64,000 nt of DNA from Massilia pinisoli. GTDB lineage: Bacteria > Pseudomonadota > Gammaproteobacteria > Burkholderiales > Burkholderiaceae_D. The position numbers were made by a program, and so were the translations under genes. The stretch's first letter is position 1, and the number at the start of each line of letters is the position of its first letter. The notes beneath the pieces were generated by a model. The model was not told the DNA's origin, made no database searches, and saw nothing but the letters and a program-made list of their open reading frames with translations. Of the stretch, positions 32,031-42,735 are shown piece after piece. The stretch covers positions 111,018 to 175,017 of the forward strand of contig NZ_JANUGW010000012.1 of NCBI RefSeq assembly GCF_024753285.1, given 5' to 3'.

Positions 32031-32034
<4 letters not shown>
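31660..32034 (-). CDS. yggL: YggL family protein (DUF469)
   Basis: 124 residues from the ATG at 32034, with AGGAG upstream. Matches YggL, a small conserved proteobacterial protein reported to associate with the 50S ribosomal subunit: the basic N-terminus MRRLNARQRKKLRVGEFQEHCF and the central HDFIHDFFGALEERGLLGGGFGG are typical. Its start codon overlaps the stop of the oxidoreductase gene (ATGA), so the two are translationally coupled. Last gene of the pyrC operon. Confidence 0.92.
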
Positions 32035-33027
<993 letters not shown>

Positions 33028-33038
<11 letters not shown>

Positions 33039-33873
33039 GGTGTCCTCCTTCGGTATGACTGGCCGGCCGCCTGGGCCGGAACACGGTGTGGTCGAGATAA
33101 AACGCTTCATTCTGGTCCGGCCACCAGCCGGGCACGCCCAATACGGGCAGCGGCGTGAAGCCGGCCGTGGACAAGCCCTCGGCCGCTATCGCGTTGGACA
33201 CCGCGGCATCGATCCAGTCGCGGCGCCCGGCGCGGTCGAGCGCAAAAAAATCGTCGCCGGCGACCACGACGCGCACATGGGCCGTGATCGCCTTGCGCGG
33301 CGCGACGAGCTTTTCCATCAGCGCGTGCCCGAACAGCCACAGCTCGGCGTCACGCCCGAACAGCGCGCGCCGGTCGTACAGCGCTTCGCGCCAGCGGTGC
33401 GCGCGCAGGTCGTCGACGAGCGCGCGCCCGGCAGCGCCATCGCGCACGATGAGCAGGGCCGCGTTCTCGTCGAAGATGGTGGCCGCGTCGCGCGCCGGCC
33501 CGCGCGATTTGCCGACGCCGGCCTGCGCGATCTGGGCGGCCTGGAGCGCGTTCAATTCACGCTTGATGCGGGGGAAGGTCTGCCACACGAGGCCGTTGAA
33601 GAAATCGTGCAGGTTCTCGCGCGTGGGCACGCAGCCCGTCGCCCCGATGAACGCTTCGTACGCCGTGCCCTCCGGCAGCGCGGCCTGGGGCACGAAGCGG
33701 ATGGGCTGGCCCTGCTCGTTGACGAGCCCGAGCCGCGCCGCATTCGCATTGAAGGCCTCGATGAACGGACCGTCGGTGAGGCCTTCGACAGCGGGACGGA
33801 CCGCGTCGTACCACGGCCGCATCCAGTCGATCTCCGGGAACATCCGTTCCGGGAACATCCGTTCCGGGAACAT
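33028..33873 (-). CDS. DUF3025 domain protein with a repeated N-terminus
   Basis: 281 residues from the first of three candidate ATGs (33873, 33858, 33843). The body (IDWMRPWYDAVRPAVEGL, NLHDFFNGLVWQTFPRIKRELNALQA, GWWPDQNEAFYLDHTVFRPRR) matches DUF3025, a family of unknown function in Betaproteobacteria. The N-terminus MFPERMFPERMFPEIDW is encoded by a 15-bp tandem repeat; the second and third ATGs each have a GGAA from the preceding repeat, and the third is nearest the usual family start. Begins 3 bp after the pyrC stop codon and overlaps the next gene. Confidence 0.88.
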
Positions 33874-33876
33874 CCG
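33829..33876 (-). repeat. 15-bp in-frame tandem repeat at a translation start
   Basis: The unit CGGATGTTCCCGGAA occurs three times in a row on the minus strand (the third ends in G). Each unit carries an ATG and, in its tail, the GGAA that could serve as ribosome site for the next ATG. Because the unit is 15 bp, copy-number change alters initiation context and adds ERMFP units without shifting the frame. Confidence 0.9.
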
Positions 33877-34926
33877 TTACAGCATCTTCCAGCCGATCTG
33901 TTCGCCCGCGTTCAGCGGCACGAGGTCGTGCTCGCCCATCGGCACCGTCGGCGGCAGGCTCCATGTCTCGCGCGCCAGCGTGATCGTGCCTTCGTTGACG
34001 GGCAGGCCGTAGAACGCCGGGCCGTTCAGGCTCGCGAACGCTTCCAGCTTATCCAGTGCGCCGGCCTGTTCGAAGGCGGTGGTGTACAGCTCCATCGCGT
34101 GCAGTGCCGTGTAGCAGCCGGCGCAGCCGCAGCTCGATTCCTTCGTGTGCACGGCGTGCGGCGCGGAGTCGGTGCCGAGGAAGAAGCGCTCGTCGCCGCT
34201 CGTCGCCGCCGTCACCAGCGCCAGGCGGTGTTCCTCGCGCTTCAGCACCGGCAGGCAGTAGTAGTGCGGGCGGATGCCGCCGCGGAAGATCTCGTTGCGG
34301 TTGTACAGCAGGTGGTGCGCCGTGATCGTCGCGGCGATCGGGCCCTCGGCCTCCGCCACGTATTCGGCCGCGTCCTTCGTCGTGATGTGCTCGAAGACGA
34401 TCGGCAGTTCCGGGAAGTCGCGGCGCAGCGGACGCATCACGCGCTCGATGAACACGGCTTCGCGGTCGAACAGGTCGATGTGCTGGTCCGTCACTTCGCC
34501 GTGCGTCAGCAGCGGCATGTCCAGTTCCTGCATCACTTCCAGCGTCTTGTAGCACTTCTTCAGGTCGGTGACGCCCGCGGCGGAATTCGTCGTCGCGCCG
34601 GCCGGGTACAGTTTCACGCCGTGGATGAAACCCGTGTCGCGGGCGCGGCGGATTTCGTCGGGTTCCGTGTTGTCAGTCAGATACAACGTCATCAGCGGCT
34701 CGAACGACATACTAGCAGGCAGCGCGGCCAGGATGCGGGCGCGGTATTCGGCGGCCAGCGCGGCCGTCGTGACGGGCGGCTTCAGGTTCGGCATGACGAT
34801 GGCGCGGGCGAACTGGCGCGCGGTGTGCGGCAGCACGCTGGCCATCGCGGCGCCGTCGCGCAGGTGCAGGTGCCAGTCGTCGGGACGGGTGATGGTGATG
34901 GAGGCGGGGGATTCGATGGTGGACAT
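33877..34926 (-). CDS. pyrC: Dihydroorotase (homodimeric type)
   Basis: Cyclises carbamoyl-aspartate to dihydroorotate in pyrimidine synthesis. 349 residues, typical of the class II homodimeric enzyme. Zinc ligands are in DDWHLHLRDG (near the start); the carboxylated lysine sits in GVKLYPAGATTNS, and further histidines in LLTHGEVTD and FEHITTKDA; LGTDSAPH carries the catalytic aspartate. First gene of an operon with DUF3025, oxidoreductase and yggL, and divergent from a TauE-type permease. Confidence 0.97.
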   Translation of the reverse strand: MSTIESPASITITRPDDWHLHLRDGAAMASVLPHTARQFARAIVMPNLKPPVTTAALAAEYRARILAALPASMSFEPLMTLYLTDNTEPDEIRRARDTGFIHGVKLYPAGATTNSAAGVTDLKKCYKTLEVMQELDMPLLTHGEVTDQHIDLFDREAVFIERVMRPLRRDFPELPIVFEHITTKDAAEYVAEAEGPIAATITAHHLLYNRNEIFRGGIRPHYYCLPVLKREEHRLALVTAATSGDERFFLGTDSAPHAVHTKESSCGCAGCYTALHAMELYTTAFEQAGALDKLEAFASLNGPAFYGLPVNEGTITLARETWSLPPTVPMGEHDLVPLNAGEQIGWKML

Positions 34927-35072
34927 GGCAGCTCTCGGATTGCGAACCCCGACATTTTACCTGCACGCCCCGCGTCCGGCATGCTTTCCAGGTGCGCACG
35001 ATACATTGCAATACAGAACGAAAATATCCAATAAGGCTAGAATCGTCGTATCGTCAACCCGCCCGCGCAAAC

Positions 35073-35810
35073 ATGACGTTCGACATGCTCACGCTCGCCC
35101 AGCTGGCACTCATCATCGTGTTCGGCTACACGGTGCTCGGCCTCACGGGCTTCGGCTCGTCCGTAACGGCGATGCCGCTGCTCGTGCTGTTCATTCCGCT
35201 GCGCACGGCGGTGCCGCTGATGCTCGTGTTCGACCTCGTCTCGAACGTGCTGCTGGGCCTGAAGAACCGGCGCTTCATCGAAAAGCGCGAGGCGCTGCGC
35301 CTGATTCCGTTCATGGTGGCCGGCATGGCCGTCGGCGTGCTCGCGCTCGTGCACGCGCCGGAGCGCACGTTGCTCGTCGTGCTGGGCCTCTTCATCCTGA
35401 CCTATTCGGCGTGGAGCCTGCTCGTGCACCGCAAGCCGCGGACGCTCGCGCCCGCGTGGGCCGGGCCGTTCGGCGTCGTCGGCGGCCTGTTCACGGCGCT
35501 GTTCGGCACGGGCGGGCCGTTCTACACGATCTTCCTCACGGGCCGCCTGGACGACAAGACCGTCCTGCGCGCCACGCTCAGCGGCGTGCTGTTCTTCAGC
35601 GCCGTCTCCCGCCTCGTGCTGTTCACGGGCGCGGGCCTGTACAGCCAGCCGGCGCTGCCGTTGCTGGTCGGCGTGCTGCTGCCGTTCGCGCTGGGCGGAC
35701 TGTACGTCGGCAACCGGCTGCACCAGTGGCTGCCGGCGGAGCGCATCAAGCAGGTCGTGTGGCTCGTGCTGATCGCGGGCGGGACGAGCCTGGTGTTGCG
35801 CAATATGTGA
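35073..35810 (+). CDS. TauE/SafE family membrane permease
   Basis: 245 residues, about seven or eight hydrophobic segments of the TauE/SafE (sulfite exporter) family. The first repeat has GYTVLGLTGFGSSVTAMPLLVLFIPL and the second AGPFGVVGGLFTALFGTGGPFYTIFL, the two pseudosymmetric halves. Members export sulfite, sulfoacetate or other organic anions; the substrate is not deducible. The ATG at 35073 is chosen because the open frame before it contains no hydrophobic start. Converges with the ABC ATPase gene, ending within 1 bp of it. Confidence 0.88.
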   Translation: MTFDMLTLAQLALIIVFGYTVLGLTGFGSSVTAMPLLVLFIPLRTAVPLMLVFDLVSNVLLGLKNRRFIEKREALRLIPFMVAGMAVGVLALVHAPERTLLVVLGLFILTYSAWSLLVHRKPRTLAPAWAGPFGVVGGLFTALFGTGGPFYTIFLTGRLDDKTVLRATLSGVLFFSAVSRLVLFTGAGLYSQPALPLLVGVLLPFALGGLYVGNRLHQWLPAERIKQVVWLVLIAGGTSLVLRNM

Positions 35811-36536
<726 letters not shown>

Positions 36537-36621
36537 TGAACGTGCTTTCCAAAAATTCAGATTATTTATCGAGCATTTTTCCAAGAATCCGTGTTGCTTA
36601 TTTGCCCGCCTGCGGGCGTGC

Positions 36622-36690
36622 TTGACAGCACCATGATCGGCAACGATACTGCCGGGACTTGTCAATATCATCAGCACAAGATACCCGGCA
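36622..36690 (+). promoter_or_regulatory. Promoter and leader hairpin of the symporter gene
   Basis: TTGACA (36622-36627) and GATACT (36645-36650) are spaced 17 bp. Transcription would start near 36657, giving a 119-nt leader. Just downstream GCCGGG-A-CTTGT (36651-36662) can pair with ACAAG-ATA-CCCGGC (36677-36690). No T tract follows, so it is not a simple attenuator. Confidence 0.6.
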
Positions 36691-36774
36691 ACTCCCTGAT
36701 CTTGCACGAGATTGTGCCATGGCATCGGAACAGGACGGATGATCTCCCCTGCGCCGCCACCCCAGAGGAAATTT

Positions 36775-38046
36775 ATGAACAAAAGAAACCGCCTCACCAC
36801 CTGGATCCTCGTGGGCCTGGTCCTCGGCATCGCCACCGGCTACGTGGCGAACACGAGTCTCGCCGACCCGAAGGGCTTCGCCGACATCATGTCGCTGGTC
36901 ACGACTCTGTTCCTCCGCCTGATCAAGATGATCATCGCGCCGCTCGTGTTCTCCACGCTCGTCGTCGGCATCGCCAAGATGGGCAATGCGGCTGAAGTCG
37001 GCCGCATCGGCGTCAAGGCGCTGGGCTGGTTCATCGTCGCTTCCGTCCTCTCGCTCACGCTGGGCCTGATCCTCGTGAACCTGTTCCGCCCGGGTGACGC
37101 GATGGCGCTGTCCGGCACGCTGCCTGCAACGAGCGCATCGTCGGGCATCACCGCGTCCGGCCTGACGCTGAAAGACTTCATCACCCACCTCGTGCCGACG
37201 TCGATCGCCGACGGCATGGCCAAGAACGAGATCCTGCAGATCGTGATCTTCTCGATCTTCTTCGGCACCGGCGCCGCCGCCGTGGGCGCGCGCGCCACGC
37301 CGCTGATCGACGCCATCGACGGCGCCGCCCACATCATGCTGAAAGTGACGGGCTACGTGATGAACTTCGCGCCGTTCGCCGTGTTCGCGGCCGTCGCGGG
37401 TGTCGTCGCCACGAGTGGTCTGGGCGTGCTCGCCACCTACGGCAAATTCATGGGCGAGTTCTACCTCGGCATCGTGCTGCTGTGGGCCCTCCTGATCACG
37501 ATCGGCGTCCTGTTCGTCGGCCCGCGCTTGTTCAAGCTCCTGGGCCTGCTGCGCGAACCCACGATCCTCGCGTTCACCTGCGCATCGTCGGAAGCCGCGT
37601 ATCCGAAGACGCTGGAAGGCCTGGAGCGCTTCGGCGTCAAGAACCGCCTGGCCGCGTTCGTGCTGCCGATCGGTTATTCGTTCAACCTGGACGGCTCGAT
37701 GATGTACTGCACGTTCGCATCCGTCTTCATCGCCCAGGCATATGGCATGGAACTGGCGCTGTCCACGCAGATCACAATGATGCTCGTGCTGATGCTGACG
37801 TCGAAGGGCATGGCCGGCGTGCCGCGCGCCTCACTCGTCGTCATTGCCGCCACGCTGAACCAGTTCCACATCCCCGAAGCCGGCCTGCTCCTGCTGCTCG
37901 GCATCGACCACTTCCTCGACATGGGCCGCTCGGCCACGAACGTGATCGGCAACGGCATCGCCACCGCCGTCGTTGCGAAGTGGGAGGGCGATCTCACCGA
38001 TCCCGCCCTTGTGGACAAGGACGTCGCCACAGCGCCCTTGCGCTGA
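36775..38046 (+). CDS. Dicarboxylate/amino acid:cation symporter (DAACS family)
   Basis: 423 residues from the ATG at 36775, which has GAGGAA upstream. Eight membrane segments plus the two re-entrant loops of the GltPh/GltP/DctA family: the serine-rich loop FTCASSEAAYPKTLEGL and NLDGSMMYCTFASVFIAQAYG (NMDGT-like), then LLLLLGIDHFLDMGRSATNVIGNGIATAVVAKWEG, whose DxxRSxxNVxG block binds substrate. Imports glutamate, aspartate or C4-dicarboxylates with protons or sodium. Followed by a terminator and a periplasmic asparaginase gene, so aspartate is a sensible substrate here. Confidence 0.94.
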   Translation: MNKRNRLTTWILVGLVLGIATGYVANTSLADPKGFADIMSLVTTLFLRLIKMIIAPLVFSTLVVGIAKMGNAAEVGRIGVKALGWFIVASVLSLTLGLILVNLFRPGDAMALSGTLPATSASSGITASGLTLKDFITHLVPTSIADGMAKNEILQIVIFSIFFGTGAAAVGARATPLIDAIDGAAHIMLKVTGYVMNFAPFAVFAAVAGVVATSGLGVLATYGKFMGEFYLGIVLLWALLITIGVLFVGPRLFKLLGLLREPTILAFTCASSEAAYPKTLEGLERFGVKNRLAAFVLPIGYSFNLDGSMMYCTFASVFIAQAYGMELALSTQITMMLVLMLTSKGMAGVPRASLVVIAATLNQFHIPEAGLLLLLGIDHFLDMGRSATNVIGNGIATAVVAKWEGDLTDPALVDKDVATAPLR

Positions 38047-38062
38047 CAAGCACCCCGAACCC

Positions 38063-38089
38063 AGGCTCCTCCCAAGGAGCCTTTTTTTT
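38063..38089 (+). terminator. Terminator between symporter and asparaginase genes
   Basis: AGGCTCCT/AGGAGCCT perfect 8-bp stem with 4-nt loop followed by eight T residues, 16 nt after the symporter stop. Confidence 0.9.
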
Positions 38090-38121
38090 GCCTTCCAAAA
38101 ATTGTTAAAAAAGGAGATAAA

Positions 38122-39192
38122 ATGTTTTTGAAATCCATACGCACCTGGTTCGCACTGGTTCTCTTCATGCTGTGCGCAGCGACCGCGCATGCCGCTGGAC
38201 GCATGCCGAACGTGGTGATCCTCGCCACCGGCGGCACCATCGCCGGCACCGGCGCCACGAGCACGACGACGGTCGGCTACACGGCCGCCAAGGTCGGCGT
38301 CGATGACTTGATCAAGGCCGTGCCGGAACTGAAGCAGGTCGCGCACGTGACGGGCGAGCAGGTCTTCCAGATCGCCAGCGAGAACATGAGCAACGAGCAC
38401 TGGCTCACCTTGGCCAAGCGCGTCAACACGCTGCTGGCCAAGCCGGACGTGGACGGCATCGTGATCACGCACGGCACCGACACGATCGAGGAAACGGCGT
38501 ACTTCCTCGACCTCGTCGTCAAGAGCAAGAAGCCGGTGGTGGTGGTGGGCGCGATGCGTCCGTCGACCGCGATCTCGGCCGACGGCCCGATCAACCTGTA
38601 CAACGCCGTCCTCGTCGCCGGCAGCCAGGACGCCATCGGCAAGGGCGTGCTCGTCGTGATGAACGACCAGATCAACGCCGCGCGCGACGTCAGCAAGACC
38701 AACACGACGACGACGGACACGTTCAAGTCCACGGAACTGGGCCTGCTGGGCTACGTGGTGGGCAACCAGCCGCACTTCTACCGCGTCTCGACCCGCAAGC
38801 ACACGGTCGACACGGAATTCGACGTGAGCAACCTGAACGCGCTGCCGCAGGTCGACATCGCCTACACGTACGCGAACGTGGGCCCGACCGCGGTCAACGC
38901 GCTGGTCGCCGCCGGCGCCAAGGGCCTGATCCACGCTGGCGTGGGTGACGGCAGCCTGCCGAACAAGGTGCGCCCGGCCCTGTCGGCCGCGCGTGAAAAA
39001 GGCGTGGTCATCGTGCGCGCGAGCCGCGTGGGCCAGGGCATCGTGGCGCGCAACGGCGAAGCCAACGACGACCAGCTGGACTTCGTCGTGGCCGACACGC
39101 TGAATCCGCAGAAGGCACGCATCCTGTTGATGCTGGCGCTGACCAGGACGAACGACACCAAAGAGATTCAGCGGATGTTCTACACGTACTGA
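38122..39192 (+). CDS. ansB: Type II (periplasmic) L-asparaginase
   Basis: Hydrolyses L-asparagine to aspartate and ammonia. 356 residues with signal peptide FLKSIRTWFALVLFMLCAATAHA. Both active-site threonine motifs are present: VVILATGGTIAGTG near residue 37 and DGIVITHGTDTIEETAYFLDL near 115. GAMRPSTAISADGPINLYNA and HAGVGDGSLPN are family-typical. AAGGAG ribosome site 7 nt before the ATG. With the upstream symporter it forms a plausible route: asparagine is split in the periplasm and the aspartate imported. Confidence 0.95.
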   Translation: MFLKSIRTWFALVLFMLCAATAHAAGRMPNVVILATGGTIAGTGATSTTTVGYTAAKVGVDDLIKAVPELKQVAHVTGEQVFQIASENMSNEHWLTLAKRVNTLLAKPDVDGIVITHGTDTIEETAYFLDLVVKSKKPVVVVGAMRPSTAISADGPINLYNAVLVAGSQDAIGKGVLVVMNDQINAARDVSKTNTTTTDTFKSTELGLLGYVVGNQPHFYRVSTRKHTVDTEFDVSNLNALPQVDIAYTYANVGPTAVNALVAAGAKGLIHAGVGDGSLPNKVRPALSAAREKGVVIVRASRVGQGIVARNGEANDDQLDFVVADTLNPQKARILLMLALTRTNDTKEIQRMFYTY

Positions 39193-39210
39193 TCGTCGTT
39201 CCAACGACAA

Positions 39211-39238
39211 AACGGCCGCATCGCGCGGCCGTTTTTTT
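39211..39238 (+). terminator. Terminator of the asparaginase gene
   Basis: AACGGCCGC/GCGGCCGTT stem (39211-39219 with 39225-39233), 5-nt loop, followed by eight T residues. It may also weakly serve the convergent porin gene. Confidence 0.9.
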
Positions 39239-39240
39239 TG

Positions 39241-40293
39241 TCAGAACAGGTGCATCACGCCCACCGACGTGCCGCGCTGGAACGTCTGCTTCGTCGAGGG
39301 AATCAGCGCGCCGTCGTAGCGGTTGACGTCGAACTCCGCATACAGGTTGGTGCGCTTGGAGAAGGCATACGTCGCGCCCGCCAGGAACAGGTCGCGCCGG
39401 CCCGTGCCGGCCCTGCTGTCGTAATCCGACCGGTAGACGGCCGCCGTGACTTCGATCGGACGGTTGATCCGATAACTGATGCCGCCAAAGCGCGTCCCGT
39501 TCTGGTAGGTGCCCGCGGTGGCGGTGTCCTGGCGCTCGCGCGACAAGCCACCCTTGACCGTCATGGCGCCCAGCTTGAACCCGCCACCGGCCACGAACAT
39601 GTTATTGGTGAAGCCGGTCGGCGTCTGCTTGCGAATGTAGGCACCGGCGGCCAGCAATGTGTGGCCCGTGTAGCTGAACGCGGCGCCCCGGGCGGTGCGC
39701 TTGCCCGCATCGCCCGCGACTTCGCCCGGTGCGTACTCGGCGCGCACCGTCAGGCCGCCGAACGTGCCTGTGTACTGGACGTCGTTGTTGAAGCGCGTTC
39801 CCGAGTTCGACGATGCGGAGAGGCCTGCCGTCTTCGCCGCGGCCGGCAGGCTCGTGCCCGCGCCCGACGACAGCGGCGTGATCGAGGTGTAGTTGTGGTT
39901 GAAGGGATCGAGGAATTTCTCGGCCCGGAACGCGACCGTGTACTGCCGGCCGAGATCGATCGAGCCCCAGGCGCCGCCCAGGCCGACCGCCGCGGTACGG
40001 TTGAACAGCACGTTGTTCGTGTTGTCCAGCGCGCCGGTCTTGTCGTTGAAGCCGCTCTCGAGCTGAAAGTGCGCGTTCAAGCCGTTGCCGAGGTCCTCCT
40101 TGCCGCGGAAGCCCAACCGGTTCGGGTAATAGTTGCCGGACGTCGTCGACAACAGGCCATTGCCCGCCGCGTCGACGTTGGTCTGGTAGCGTAACCCGCC
40201 ATCGATCGATCCGTAGACCTGGACCGCCGATTGCGCATGGGCGGCGGCCGGAATCACGGCCGCCAGGGCCAGCATCAGAATGGATTTCGTCAT
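39241..40293 (-). CDS. Gram-negative porin (Omp32/OmpC-like)
   Basis: 350 residues from the ATG at 40293 (signal peptide MTKSILMLALAAVIPAAAHA). A 16-strand trimeric porin of the betaproteobacterial type: SAVQVYGSIDGGLRYQTN start, SRLGFRGKEDLG-like NRLGFRGKEDLGNGLNAHFQLE, the NRTAAVGLGGAWGSIDLGRQYT eyelet region, and a terminal SVGVMHLF ending in phenylalanine. Follows the MFS gene by 99 bp on the same strand, so it may bring the same substrate across the outer membrane. The longer upstream frame lacks a ribosome site and signal. Confidence 0.93.
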   Translation of the reverse strand: MTKSILMLALAAVIPAAAHAQSAVQVYGSIDGGLRYQTNVDAAGNGLLSTTSGNYYPNRLGFRGKEDLGNGLNAHFQLESGFNDKTGALDNTNNVLFNRTAAVGLGGAWGSIDLGRQYTVAFRAEKFLDPFNHNYTSITPLSSGAGTSLPAAAKTAGLSASSNSGTRFNNDVQYTGTFGGLTVRAEYAPGEVAGDAGKRTARGAAFSYTGHTLLAAGAYIRKQTPTGFTNNMFVAGGGFKLGAMTVKGGLSRERQDTATAGTYQNGTRFGGISYRINRPIEVTAAVYRSDYDSRAGTGRRDLFLAGATYAFSKRTNLYAEFDVNRYDGALIPSTKQTFQRGTSVGVMHLF

Positions 40294-40392
40294 CACTGTC
40301 TCGTTTATGGTTATGAATGCGATTTGGCGGCGCGGGGACGCAAGCCGTCCTCCGCGGACCGCCGGTGAAAACAAAGGGTGTGGAACGGAAGG

Positions 40393-41724
40393 CTAGACGG
40401 CGGCCTTGGCGGCGGCGTTGCGTGCAGCTTGCCGGGAGCTACTGCTCAGCACGAGCAAGGTGGCGATGCTGGCCACCGACAGCACGGCGATCGGCAGCAG
40501 CGCCAGCGCATAGCTGCCGGTGCCCTCCTTGATCCAGCCGTAGGCATTGACCATCAGCCCGCCGCCGATCAGGTTCGCGATCGCGTTGATCAAGGCCAGG
40601 CCACCGGCCGTCCACGTGGGCGGCAGCCAGGTGGAGCTCAGTGCCCAGAACGGGCCCTTGAATGCATAGGCGCCGATCAGGATGCACGACAGCAGCACGA
40701 TCGTCGGTGCCAGCGCGGTGATGAACAAGGTGCTCAGCATGCCGCCGGCGATCAGGGCGAGCGGAATGGCCGTATGCCAGCGGCGTTCACCCTTGCGGTC
40801 CGAGCGGCGGCCCCACCACACCATCAGCACCGCGGCGACGATGTAGGGCACGGAATTCAGCAGGCCGGTTTGCATGATGGTCAGGCCGAACGATTTGATC
40901 AGCTGCGGCTGCCATACGCCCAGCACCGTGCCCGCCGACGACGCGGTGGCGCAGACGAGCGCCATGCCCAGCACTTCCTTGCTGAGGAACATCTTCGACA
41001 GTGGCGCATGGGCGACCGCCGCCTTCTTTTCCTTCTCGAGCCGCTCCTTCTCCAGGCGCGCGGTCAGCCACTGGCGCTGCGCTGGGCTCAGCCAGGTCGC
41101 CTGTTCCGGCCGGTCGGTCAGGAAGAACAGGCAGACGACGCCCAGCACGATCGTGGGAAGGCCTTCCAGGATGAACAGCCAGTGCCAGCCACGCAGGCCG
41201 AGCAGGCCGTCGGCCTGCAGCAGCAGCGCGGAGATCGGCGAACCGATGAAGCTCGCCATCGGGATCGCGACCATGAAGATCGCGATGATGCGGGCGCGGT
41301 AGGCCGCGGGCAGCCAGTACGTCAGGTACAGCACGACGCCGGGGAAGAAACCCGCTTCGGCCGCGCCTAGGAGGAAGCGCATGACGAACAGCGAGTTCTG
41401 TCCCTGCACCAGCGCCATGCATGCCGACACCGTGCCCCACGTGATCATGATCCGGGCGATCCACTTGCGGGCGCCGAACTTCTGCAGCGCCAGGTTGCTG
41501 GGCACTTCGAACAGGAAATACGAAAAGAAGAACAGGCTGCCGGCAAAACCGAAGACCTTCGGCGTGAGGCCGAGGTCGTGGTTCATCTGCAGCGATGCCA
41601 TGCCGATGTTGCCGCGGTCGATGAAGGCCAGCAGGTAGCAGACCATCAAAAAGGGGATGAGACGCCAGATCACCTTGTGCATGGTGGCCGCTTCGAGGCC
41701 GGCGTCGTGGTTGAGATCGCTCAT
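40393..41724 (-). CDS. MFS transporter, anion:cation symporter (ACS) type
   Basis: 443 residues, twelve predicted membrane helices. FIDRGNIGMASLQMNHDLGLTPKVFGFAGSLFFFSYFLFEVPSNLALQKFGARKWIARIMITWG is the hallmark of ACS-family organic-anion importers such as tartrate, hexuronate or phthalate permeases. FFLTDRPEQATWLSPAQRQWL begins the central loop. Located 63 bp after the dehydrogenase gene and before a porin gene, it likely imports the carboxylic acid degraded by this cluster. Specific substrate unknown. Confidence 0.92.
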   Translation of the reverse strand: MSDLNHDAGLEAATMHKVIWRLIPFLMVCYLLAFIDRGNIGMASLQMNHDLGLTPKVFGFAGSLFFFSYFLFEVPSNLALQKFGARKWIARIMITWGTVSACMALVQGQNSLFVMRFLLGAAEAGFFPGVVLYLTYWLPAAYRARIIAIFMVAIPMASFIGSPISALLLQADGLLGLRGWHWLFILEGLPTIVLGVVCLFFLTDRPEQATWLSPAQRQWLTARLEKERLEKEKKAAVAHAPLSKMFLSKEVLGMALVCATASSAGTVLGVWQPQLIKSFGLTIMQTGLLNSVPYIVAAVLMVWWGRRSDRKGERRWHTAIPLALIAGGMLSTLFITALAPTIVLLSCILIGAYAFKGPFWALSSTWLPPTWTAGGLALINAIANLIGGGLMVNAYGWIKEGTGSYALALLPIAVLSVASIATLLVLSSSSRQAARNAAAKAAV

Positions 41725-41787
41725 ATGTCTCCTGCACTGTAATGGTTATACGCGTCTTCGTGCGCGCTTGGGGTCGATTTGGTACGG

Positions 41788-42735
41788 TCAGGCGTCTTGT
41801 TGCAGCACCGCCAGCACGTTGCGCGCCGCGGCCGTGCCCATGCCGACGTAGGCATCGCTCGTCACGCCGCCGATGTGCGGCGACAGGATCACGTTGGGAA
41901 TACCGGTGAAGGGATGGCCGGCCGCGAACGGCTCGACCTGGAAACTGTCCAGGCCCGCCGCACGCAGGGCGCCGCTCGTCAGCGCAGCGGCCAGCGCCGC
42001 CTCGTCGATCAGGCCGCCGCGCGCCGTGTTCACGACGATGGCGCCGGGACGCATCGTCGCGAGACTGGCCGCGTTCAGCATGTTGGCGTTGTCCTGCGTG
42101 AGCGGGCAGTGCAGCGACAGCACGTCGGCCTGCGCGATGACGTCGGCCAGCGGCAGCAGCTCGACGCCGTCGGGCGCGGCTGTTGCGAACGGATCGTTGG
42201 CGATCACGCGCATGTCCATCGCACGGCCGACCGCGGCCACGCGCGCACCGATCGCGCCCAGGCCAACGAGGCCCAAGGTGCGGCCGCGCAGTTCCAGGCT
42301 TTTGTGCGTCGCCTTGTCCCAGTGGCCGTCGTGCATGCGGCGGTCGAGCGTCGGCACGTCCTTGGCGCACGCGAGGATCAGCGCCCACGTGTGCTCGGCC
42401 ACCGCGGGCGCGTTGGCGCCGACGGCCGCCTTGACGGCGATGCCGCGCGCGGCGGCGGCGTCCTTGTCGATGGTGTCGATGCCGGTGCCGTGCTTCGAGA
42501 TCACGCGCAGGCGCGGGCTCGCATCGATCACGCGCGCCGTGATGCGGCCGTAGCGCACGATGATCGCGACCGGTTCGTGCTGGCGGCACAGGTCGACGAG
42601 GCAGTCCTCGTCGGGCGTCTTGCCGGCATAGACGATGTCGAAGCCGGACAGCAGCGCGACGGCCTGCTCGGCCAGGTCGGAACCCGTGACGAGCACGACG
42701 TCGCGCCGGGTTTGCGGGGCGAGGATGGCGCTCAC
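41788..42735 (-). CDS. D-isomer-specific 2-hydroxyacid dehydrogenase
   Basis: 315 residues from a GTG start at 42735 with GGGGAG upstream; the start overlaps the stop of the RraA-type gene (GTGA). NAD-binding motif LGLVGLGAIGARVA, catalytic arginine region NTARGGLIDEAALAAAL, and the histidine in LSPHIGGVTSDA are all present; HGTGIDTIDKDAAAARGI is typical of phosphoglycerate-dehydrogenase-like members. Oxidises or reduces a 2-hydroxy/2-oxo acid. Context with an aldolase-like protein and an acid importer suggests catabolism rather than serine synthesis. Confidence 0.92.
   Translation of the reverse strand: MSAILAPQTRRDVVLVTGSDLAEQAVALLSGFDIVYAGKTPDEDCLVDLCRQHEPVAIIVRYGRITARVIDASPRLRVISKHGTGIDTIDKDAAAARGIAVKAAVGANAPAVAEHTWALILACAKDVPTLDRRMHDGHWDKATHKSLELRGRTLGLVGLGAIGARVAAVGRAMDMRVIANDPFATAAPDGVELLPLADVIAQADVLSLHCPLTQDNANMLNAASLATMRPGAIVVNTARGGLIDEAALAAALTSGALRAAGLDSFQVEPFAAGHPFTGIPNVILSPHIGGVTSDAYVGMGTAAARNVLAVLQQDA

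Noticed and set aside
36651..36690. Riboswitch in the symporter leader
   Set aside because: Only one simple two-part stem is visible, with no pseudoknot, conserved core or alternative terminator; kept as a plain leader hairpin.
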